Below are positions 1 to 4,618 of a stretch of 10,126 bases of DNA, piece by piece (position 1 is the first letter of the stretch; the number at the start of each line of letters is the position of its first letter). This DNA is from Ruminococcaceae bacterium UBA5904 (GTDB lineage: Bacteria > Bacillota > Clostridia > Oscillospirales > Acutalibacteraceae). The stretch lies in assembly GCA_002431305.1 (NCBI GenBank), contig DJEG01000069.1, forward strand, positions 1,526 to 11,651, written 5' to 3'. Below the pieces are notes generated by a model. It saw only the letters and a list, made by a program, of their open reading frames with translations. It was not told where the DNA came from and did no database searches. A program made the position numbers and the translations under genes.

Positions 1-76
1 ACAATGTCTTCCCCTACAAAATATTGTTTATGCTTCAAAAAGGGAACATCAATTAATTATTGTTCATTTCGGACTA

Positions 77-105
77 TTGTTTTATTCACTGAATAATGTT
101 ACAAT
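77..105 (+). promoter_or_regulatory. Putative sigma-A promoter for the panE-like gene
   Basis: A -35-like TTGTTT (77-82), a 17 bp spacer and a -10 TACAAT (100-105, five of six consensus bases) lie about 30 bp ahead of the start codon. The surroundings are AT-rich and no gene is seen in bases 1-76. The -35 is weak (three of six), so the call rests on the -10 and the spacing. Confidence 0.5.
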
Positions 106-135
106 TTTATAAAAAGCAAAAGGGCGGGAATCGTT

Positions 136-1152
136 ATGAAAATATTAATTTCCGGCGCGGGAGCCATCGGCGGATGCATCGCGGTTTTATTAAAAAACGC
201 GGGACTTGACGTGCGCATAATGTGTCACAGTGAAAAAACGAAATCTATTATCGAGGAAAAGGGATTTTATCTGCACGGCGCAAAGGGCGAACATCACGCG
301 GATTTTGTGTGTTATCTCGATTCCGCAGTTCCGGATGAAAAATTCGATATTATAATGATTGCGACAAAATACCTTGCGATGAAAGAAGCCGCCGAAAAAA
401 CAATCGGGCTTTTAAAGTCCGACGGAGTTATGATAGGTATGCAAAACGGAATCTGCACAGACGAGCTTGCCGAAATCGCGGGCAGAAACAGAACCGTCGG
501 ATGTATGATAGGCTTCGGCGCAACGAGAAACGACGTAAACGATGTTACAATGACGAGTCTCGGCGAATTCTATGTCGGAATGGCAGACAATTCGCACCCT
601 CCGATTCTCGACGAGGTCCGCGATACTCTTAATAAGGTTCTGCCGACTAAAACGACCGAAAATATTACGGCAAGACAGTATTCGAAGCTAATAATTAATT
701 CGTGTATAAACGCTGTCGCGGCGATATCGGGGCAGACGCTCGGCGTTATACTCGACGACCCCAGGGCGCGCTCTCTGTTTTTAAAAATCGCGAGAGAGGG
801 CATGTACGTCGCCCGCGCTATGGGGTTAAAGGTTCCGAAATACGGCGCGCTTCTTGATTATAATTTATTAATGCTCGGCGACAATAAAATTTACAACGCA
901 ATATGCAAGGGCGTTGTTCTGCTTGTCGGCAAGTCGAAATACGCTTCGGTTAAGCCGTCGACTCTTCAGTCGCTTGAACGCGGAGAAAAGACGGAGATTG
1001 ATATTTTCAACGGCTATTTTTCACGCATGGGCAAAAAATATAACGTAAAAACGCCCGTAAACGACCTGCTTTACACTATGATTAAGCAAATCGAATCGGG
1101 AGACCGTCCTATAACTCCCGACAATTTAGAGGAATTCAGAGGTCTTATTTAA
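136..1152 (+). CDS. panE: Ketopantoate reductase family dehydrogenase (PanE/ApbA-like)
   Basis: This is a 338-residue cytosolic NAD(P)H-dependent reductase. The family's classic reaction reduces 2-dehydropantoate to pantoate in coenzyme A synthesis. The N-terminal Rossmann fold shows the dinucleotide motif GAGAIGG at residues 7-13 and MQNG around Asn104. The C-terminal helical domain has Lys184 in QYSKLIINS, matching the catalytic lysine of E. coli PanE, and Asn188. Ser275 and Glu287 (in TEID) have the same 12-residue spacing as the substrate-binding Ser and Glu of PanE. At 338 residues it is a little longer than the E. coli enzyme (about 303). The ATG follows a G-rich Shine-Dalgarno stretch at 121-129. 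No panB, panC or panD is nearby; the next genes are for lysine, so the family is secure but the substrate could be another 2-keto acid. No terminator is visible after the stop, and the lysine riboswitch promoter begins 30 bp later. Confidence 0.85.
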   Translation: MKILISGAGAIGGCIAVLLKNAGLDVRIMCHSEKTKSIIEEKGFYLHGAKGEHHADFVCYLDSAVPDEKFDIIMIATKYLAMKEAAEKTIGLLKSDGVMIGMQNGICTDELAEIAGRNRTVGCMIGFGATRNDVNDVTMTSLGEFYVGMADNSHPPILDEVRDTLNKVLPTKTTENITARQYSKLIINSCINAVAAISGQTLGVILDDPRARSLFLKIAREGMYVARAMGLKVPKYGALLDYNLLMLGDNKIYNAICKGVVLLVGKSKYASVKPSTLQSLERGEKTEIDIFNGYFSRMGKKYNVKTPVNDLLYTMIKQIESGDRPITPDNLEEFRGLI

Positions 1153-1181
1153 AAATTATACATAAGTTTAGTTTTTTTCTA

Positions 1182-1210
1182 TTGACAACGGGTATTTTAT
1201 GTGTTAATGT
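1182..1210 (+). promoter_or_regulatory. Promoter of the lysine riboswitch-dapA-lysA unit
   Basis: A perfect -35 TTGACA (1182-1187) is followed by a 17 bp spacer and a poor -10, TAATGT (1205-1210). The -10 is preceded by TG one base upstream (1202-1203), an extended -10 arrangement. Transcription would start near 1217 or slightly upstream, at the 5' edge of the lysine aptamer, as expected for a riboswitch leader. Confidence 0.65.
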
Positions 1211-1213
1211 AAA

Positions 1214-1381
1214 GACGATAGAGGTGCGTTTTGCGAACAGTACTATCGGAATGTTAAGACCGGCCGGGTCGATGTCCGATACGAAAGGCGCGGACGCCGA
1301 GGGGACTTCACGGCGCGGAGTCTGCCGGTTTGGCAAAATAAGATTTGTCCGACTGTCGCTTAAACTGCGGAGAGCTATCTG
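1214..1381 (+). promoter_or_regulatory. Lysine riboswitch (L box) aptamer
   Basis: The leader has the conserved L-box elements in order: GATAGAGGTGCG at 1217-1228, AGTA at 1239-1242, GAAAGGCG at 1283-1290, GACGCCGAGG at 1293-1302, and a 3' core running from TGTCGCT (1354-1360) through ACTGCGGAGAGC to CTATC (1375-1379). GATAG (1217-1221) pairs with CTATC (1375-1379) to form P1. L-box RNAs bind lysine and usually repress downstream genes when lysine is plentiful. Here the genes are dapA and lysA, and an intrinsic terminator follows at 1415-1442, so an OFF switch acting by premature termination is the natural reading. I could not work out the exact antiterminator pairing by eye. Confidence 0.93.
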
Positions 1382-1414
1382 ATACCGTTTTACATCTTTT
1401 TTATCGGGTATTCG

Positions 1415-1442
1415 GCGAACCGCATTTACGGTTCGCTTTTTT
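1415..1442 (+). terminator. Intrinsic terminator of the lysine riboswitch
   Basis: A perfect 8 bp stem, GCGAACCG (1415-1422) with CGGTTCGC (1429-1436), has a 6-base loop and is followed directly by six T (1437-1442). It lies between the L-box aptamer and the dapA ribosome binding site, where lysine-bound RNA would be expected to terminate. Confidence 0.9.
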
Positions 1443-1498
1443 GTTTGCAATAAAAGCGAGACTATCACATAATTTATATTATTAAGGAGTTATGCGTA

Positions 1499-2401
1499 AT
1501 GTCAGAAAATTTTACTAAGAAGAGAGTATTCACAGGCGCGGCGACCGCGCTCATCACCCCGTTCACCGAGGACGGTATTAATTATCCCCAGTTCGAAAAA
1601 CTTATCAACTGGCAGATAGAAAGCGGAATCGACGCACTCGTTATCTGCGGAACATCGGGCGAATCGTCGACAATGACCGACGACGAACACCGCGACGCTA
1701 TTCGTTTCGCCGTTAAAACCGCGAATCACAGAGTTCCCATTATTGCAGGTACGGGAAGCAACGATTTGTCCTACGCGCTCGACCTCGTCGACTGCGCGTG
1801 CAGTGCCGGAGCGGACGCGGTTCTCTCCGTCACGCCCTACTACAACAAAGCCACGCAGAACGGACTTATTAAAATGTATAACGCGATTGCGGACAGAAGC
1901 ACCGTTCCCGTAATTTTATATAACGTACCCTCGCGCACGGGCGTAAACATTGAACCCGCAACGTATGAGGCGCTTGCAGAGCATGAAAACATTGTCGGAA
2001 TTAAAGAGGCAAACGGCAATATGTCAAAAATCGTCGAGACAATGGCGAGAGTTCACGGTAAACTCGATTTATATTCGGGCAATGATGACCAGATAGTTCC
2101 GCTCATGGCGTTGGGCGGAGTCGGATGCATTTCCGTTCTGTCGAATCTTCTCCCCGGCGAGACGTCGAAGCTGTGTCATTCATTCCTCGACGGCAACATC
2201 GAGACCGCGAGAAACATGCAGTATAAATATCACGACCTTATCGACGCGCTTTTCTGCGAGGTCAACCCCATTCCCGTTAAGGCGGCAATGTCCGCTATGG
2301 GCTTCTGCGACAATATTTTAAGACTGCCTCTTACCGAGATGGAGTCTGCGCATGCCGAGAAGCTTTATTCTCTGATGAGAGAACAGGGTATAAACGTCTG
2401 A
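1499..2401 (+). CDS. dapA: 4-hydroxy-tetrahydrodipicolinate synthase
   Basis: The product condenses pyruvate with aspartate semialdehyde, the committed step of the diaminopimelate-lysine pathway, which also supplies peptidoglycan precursors. The 300-residue TIM barrel has the Schiff-base Lys169 (GIKEA), the Tyr115, Tyr141 and Arg146 set (TPYYNK and YNVPSRTG), and the GTSGES loop at 51-56, where Ser53 replaces the more usual second Thr of GTTGE. Aligned by eye with E. coli DapA (offset 8), the lysine feedback site keeps Ser56, His64, Asn88 and Tyr114. His53 is replaced by Asp61 and Glu84 by Tyr92, so allosteric inhibition by lysine may be weak or absent. AAGGAG at 1484-1489 sits 9 bases before the chosen ATG; an earlier ATG at 1492 is out of frame. 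The gene is the first of the riboswitch-controlled unit and lysA follows after 18 bases. Confidence 0.96.
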   Translation: MSENFTKKRVFTGAATALITPFTEDGINYPQFEKLINWQIESGIDALVICGTSGESSTMTDDEHRDAIRFAVKTANHRVPIIAGTGSNDLSYALDLVDCACSAGADAVLSVTPYYNKATQNGLIKMYNAIADRSTVPVILYNVPSRTGVNIEPATYEALAEHENIVGIKEANGNMSKIVETMARVHGKLDLYSGNDDQIVPLMALGGVGCISVLSNLLPGETSKLCHSFLDGNIETARNMQYKYHDLIDALFCEVNPIPVKAAMSAMGFCDNILRLPLTEMESAHAEKLYSLMREQGINV

Positions 2402-2419
2402 ATTTAAGGGGAGAGAGTA

Positions 2420-3721
2420 ATGAAAATGCTTCACGATAATTTAGGAGTAAACGAAAAGGGACATCTTACGATAGCGGGCGTCGACACCGTTGAACTTGCG
2501 AAGGAACACGGCACTCCTCTTATCGTATTCGACGAAAATAAATTAAGAGAAAACTGCCGTATTTATAAGGAATCAATGGCTCGTCATTTCGGCTCGAATT
2601 CTCTTGCGCTCTATGCCGGCAAGGCGTTCTGCTGTAAGGAGATGTACAGAATCGCAGCCGACGAGGGCGTCGGCGCGGACGTAGTTTCGGGCGGAGAGCT
2701 TTACACAGCGGTCAGCGCGGGATTTCCGACCGACAGAGTGTTCTTCCACGGCAACAACAAGACCGACGCAGAGATTGCGTACGCGATTGATAACCGTATC
2801 GGTTACTTCGTAGTCGACAACCGCGAGGAGCTCGACGCTATTCAATCCATCGCGCACGAAAAGGGCATAATTCAGAAAATTATTTTAAGAGCCACGCCGG
2901 GAATCGACCCGCACACCCACGCGAAAATTTCGACCGGCAAGGTTGACTCGAAATTCGGAACGGCTGTCGAAACCGGACAGATCGAGGCGCTGACCGATTA
3001 CGCGCTGGAACTTAAAAATATAGATTTAAAGGGCTATCACTGTCATATCGGTTCCCAGGTTTTCGACATTGACCCGTTCTGCGACGCGGCGGATATTATG
3101 CTCGATTTTATCGCGAAAATGAAAGCGCATAAGGGCTTCGAGGCTTCCGTGCTCAATCTCGGCGGAGGATTCGGCGTAAGATACGTTGAGTCAGACCCCG
3201 AAATAGATTACGATAAAAATATCGCCGAGATAAGCGAGCATGTAAAGTCAAAATGCGCGTCTCTCAATCTCAAAACGCCCGCTGTTTTAATGGAACCGGG
3301 CAGAAGCATCGTCGCAAACGCGGCTTTGACTCTATACACCGCGGGAAGCGTTAAGACGATAACGGGATATAAAAGCTACGTTTCGATTGACGGCGGTATG
3401 ACAGACAACCCGAGATACGCGCTTTATCAGTCCGAGTATACCGTTTACTGCGCGAATAAAATGAACGAAACGCCCGATTTTAAATGCACCGTCGCGGGCA
3501 GATGCTGTGAAAGCGGAGACCTTATACAGGAGGACGTTCTGCTTCCCTCGCCCAAACGCGGGGACATCATAGCCGTACTCGTCACGGGCGCGTACAACTA
3601 CTCGATGGCTTCGAATTATAACAGGGTCACCCGTCCCGAGGTCGTTTCGGTAAAGAACGGAAAGGCGAAGGTTATCATTAAGCGCGAAACGTACGAACAC
3701 ATGACCGCGCTCGATGTTTAA
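2420..3721 (+). CDS. lysA: Diaminopimelate decarboxylase
   Basis: This PLP enzyme decarboxylates meso-diaminopimelate to L-lysine, the last step of lysine synthesis, in the cytosol. The 433-residue protein has the fold-III alanine-racemase-like barrel followed by a beta domain. PLP-binding Lys68 lies in YAGKAF, the HIGSQ motif is at 209-213, the phosphate-binding GGGFG at 248-252 and EPGR at 292-295. The C-terminal half carries the substrate and dimer-interface motif CESGD (363-367) with Cys363, and Tyr392 in GAYNYSM. Length is normal for the family. The ribosome binding site AAGGGGAGAG (2406-2415) is very strong; Met3 at 2426 is a possible alternative start. It is co-transcribed with dapA under the lysine riboswitch. 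No terminator is seen directly after the stop, so transcripts may continue into the small ORF and end at 4018-4052. Confidence 0.96.
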   Translation: MKMLHDNLGVNEKGHLTIAGVDTVELAKEHGTPLIVFDENKLRENCRIYKESMARHFGSNSLALYAGKAFCCKEMYRIAADEGVGADVVSGGELYTAVSAGFPTDRVFFHGNNKTDAEIAYAIDNRIGYFVVDNREELDAIQSIAHEKGIIQKIILRATPGIDPHTHAKISTGKVDSKFGTAVETGQIEALTDYALELKNIDLKGYHCHIGSQVFDIDPFCDAADIMLDFIAKMKAHKGFEASVLNLGGGFGVRYVESDPEIDYDKNIAEISEHVKSKCASLNLKTPAVLMEPGRSIVANAALTLYTAGSVKTITGYKSYVSIDGGMTDNPRYALYQSEYTVYCANKMNETPDFKCTVAGRCCESGDLIQEDVLLPSPKRGDIIAVLVTGAYNYSMASNYNRVTRPEVVSVKNGKAKVIIKRETYEHMTALDV

Positions 3722-3797
3722 ATGTTAATAATATGTAAATAATTATAAATATCAAACAGTCACCCTTATTTATGTCTCTTAATTAGCTTTACAAATA

Positions 3798-3826
3798 TTG
3801 ACAAACAAATGTAAATTCGTTATTAT
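3798..3826 (+). promoter_or_regulatory. Strong sigma-A promoter ahead of the small ORF
   Basis: A perfect -35 TTGACA (3798-3803), an exact 17 bp spacer and a -10 TATTAT (3821-3826, five of six bases) sit in the AT-rich gap after lysA. The predicted start near 3833 would give a leader of about 30 bases before the 48-codon ORF at 3864. Bases 3722-3797 show no other signal. Confidence 0.75.
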
Positions 3827-3863
3827 TGTACTGTAATATATTTTTGCAAGGGTTGTGGAAAAA

Positions 3864-4010
3864 ATGGCGGATATCATAAACCGGGATTTTCTCTTTTCGT
3901 ATGATGACAGCAAATCAGCTGCGCGTTCGGGCGGTATATTATCGTCGATTATGTTCAGATTCCTTGCGGTGTTTGTAAATATTATCGAAAATTTAAAAAA
4001 ATACTTCTGA
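3864..4010 (+). CDS. Small hypothetical protein, 48 residues
   Basis: I do not recognise this protein. The frame encodes a polar N-terminal half that begins MADIINRDFLFSYDD, a Gly-Gly turn at about residues 23-24, and a C-terminal hydrophobic and amphipathic stretch (about residues 25-42, with Ile, Met, Phe, Leu and Val) ending in Lys-Lys-Tyr-Phe. That end could be a membrane-associating helix. Support for a real gene comes from the strong promoter at 3798-3826, codon use like the neighbours, and a terminator starting 8 bases after the stop. The ribosome binding site is modest: AAGGG at 3848-3852 lies 11 bases from the ATG. A 79-codon frame on the opposite strand overlaps it but has no promoter or ribosome binding site that I can see. 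The alternative is a small untranslated RNA spanning about 3833-4052. Confidence 0.55.
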   Translation: MADIINRDFLFSYDDSKSAARSGGILSSIMFRFLAVFVNIIENLKKYF

Positions 4011-4017
4011 CATGACA

Positions 4018-4052
4018 AAACTGCGCAGACTCCTTACGTCCGCGCAGTTTTT
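4018..4052. terminator. Bidirectional intrinsic terminator
   Basis: AAACTGCGC (4018-4026) pairs with GCGCAGTTT (4042-4050), continued by GAC with GTC, and a single A/C mismatch on the plus strand. The plus strand ends in a run of five T (4048-4052) and the minus strand in four. It would end transcripts of the small ORF, and any dapA-lysA readthrough, from the left. On the minus strand the mismatch becomes a G-U pair, so it could also stop RNA coming from the ATPase side. Confidence 0.8.
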
Positions 4053-4070
4053 ATATAAGCAATATAAATT

Positions 4071-4103
4071 TACGGAGCCGTAAAGTAATTTTACGACTCC
4101 GTA
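4071..4103 (-). terminator. Long hairpin in the convergent zone, possible minus-strand terminator
   Basis: A 14 bp inverted repeat, TACGGAGCCGTAAA (4071-4084) with TTTACGACTCCGTA (4090-4103), has a 5-base loop. The one imperfect position is C/A on the plus strand but G-U on the minus strand, so the stem is fully paired only in minus-strand RNA. It lies downstream of the ATPase fragment gene. The following T tract on that strand is poor (AAATTTATATT), so termination is plausible but not certain; it may instead protect a 3' end. Confidence 0.5.
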
Positions 4104-4110
4104 TTCACTT

Positions 4111-4138
4111 CCCCGCCGTGCGTTCAGCGGGGATTTTT
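4111..4138 (+). terminator. GC-rich hairpin with T tract facing right
   Basis: CCCCGC (4111-4116) pairs with GCGGGG (4127-4132) across a 10-base loop and is followed by A and five T (4134-4138) on the plus strand. This has the form of an intrinsic terminator for rightward transcription, a backup to the one at 4018-4052. Its T tract overlaps the stop codon of the ATPase fragment on the other strand. Confidence 0.6.
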
Positions 4139-4364
4139 ACTGATAATTATAATCCTGGATAACGGCAGCTGCGAGGAGCATAATTATCATCGGGTCGGCA
4201 AGCGAGAATACGAATTTTTTGAAAAGGCTTTCCTTTTCGGCTTCTTCGAGTTTGTTCTTTCCGTCGCGCTCAAGTCTTTTTTCCGCTTCTTTTGACGAAA
4301 GACCTGCGGGTGAGTTTTGAACGTCGGAAAAAACCTTCTCGGTTTCTTCGATGCAGAACTTCAT
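4137..4364 (-). pseudogene. Truncated N-terminal fragment of a P-type Ca2+/Mn2+ ATPase
   Basis: The 75-residue product matches the start of the 896-residue ATPase next door without gaps over 69 residues, with 36 identical by my count. The match covers the cytosolic N-terminal cap (GLSSKEAEKRLERDGKNKL at about 21-39) and the first membrane helix (LADPMIIMLLAAAVI at 55-69). It then breaks into IQDYNYQ and a stop. The rest of the ATPase, including the actuator, phosphorylation and transport regions, is absent, so it cannot pump ions. It has its own promoter, a yybP-ykoY riboswitch and AAAGGA (minus strand, 4375-4380) 10 bases before the ATG. A 9-codon upstream frame (4361-4387) ends in TGA overlapping this ATG and might couple translation. 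The divergence shows an old paralogue, not a recent duplication. A deletion remnant is most likely; a functional small membrane protein cannot be excluded. Confidence 0.8.
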
Positions 4365-4425
4365 TCGGGCTCGTTCCTTTCTGTCATATGCCTGACATTG
4401 TTTTTTGCAGTCCGGGAAGATCGTT

Positions 4426-4471
4426 AAAAAAAAAGACCCAAGACAGAGAGGAACCCCCTGTCAAAGGTCTT
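4426..4471 (-). terminator. Intrinsic terminator of the second Mn riboswitch
   Basis: On the minus strand AAGACC (4471-4466) and GACAG (4462-4458) pair with CTGTC (4446-4442) and GGTCTT (4438-4433), separated by a small internal loop and followed by an unbroken run of nine T (4434-4426). The 5' arm is the 3' end of the aptamer, so P1 formation and the terminator exclude each other. Confidence 0.88.
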
Positions 4472-4565
4472 GCATACGAATGTTTCGCCCCTGCGCCAGA
4501 CGTAAAACGCCGGTTGTTGACGGCAGGGAGGAACGTATATGCGTTCCCGAGCTGCTCCCCTTTAA
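4461..4565 (-). promoter_or_regulatory. yybP-ykoY manganese riboswitch, copy 2
   Basis: Read on the minus strand, the RNA has the family's 5' signature AAAGGGGAGCAGC (4563 downward), a CCGTCAACAACCGG element (about 4523-4510) and the 3' signature GCAAGACCTTTG (4473-4462). P1 is fully paired: TTAAAGG (4565-4559) with CCTTTGA (4467-4461). This class senses Mn2+ and commonly lies before P-type ATPases and Mn exporters, where Mn2+ turns expression on by preventing terminator formation; the terminator at 4426-4471 fits that. The aptamer starts almost at the predicted transcription start. Downstream is only the truncated ATPase fragment. Confidence 0.92.
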
Positions 4566-4573
4566 CCGAGACA

Positions 4574-4582
4574 ATCATAGCA
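4574..4582 (-). promoter_or_regulatory. Extended -10 promoter for riboswitch copy 2
   Basis: The minus strand reads TGCTATGAT (4582-4574), an extended -10 with TATGAT matching five of six consensus bases. The only -35 candidate is weak (AATACA at 4603-4598, 18 bp spacer). The predicted start near 4567 sits at the aptamer's 5' end. The promoter lies 37 bases past the ATPase stop codon, with no terminator between, so readthrough from the upstream gene is also possible. Confidence 0.6.
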
Positions 4583-4618
4583 CGCGGTAAAATTAACTGT
4601 ATTTAAACAATTAAAGAG

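Noticed and set aside
1182..1382. A 66-codon plus-strand frame in the gap before dapA
   Set aside because: It lies within the lysine riboswitch, whose conserved motifs and P1 pairing explain the sequence; it has no ribosome binding site.
1153..1498. Possible T-box leader for a lysine operon
   Set aside because: The motifs match the L box throughout, and no T-box sequence (TGG-bearing bulge) was found before the terminator.
3779..4018. Minus-strand frame of 79 codons overlapping the small ORF
   Set aside because: No ribosome binding site or promoter is visible, and it covers the -10 and -35 of the plus-strand promoter; the plus-strand ORF has better signals.
4292..4606. Plus-strand frame of 104 codons, and other frames of 61-64 codons, between the ATPase genes
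   Set aside because: They run antisense to or through the second Mn riboswitch and the start of the ATPase fragment, with no start signals.
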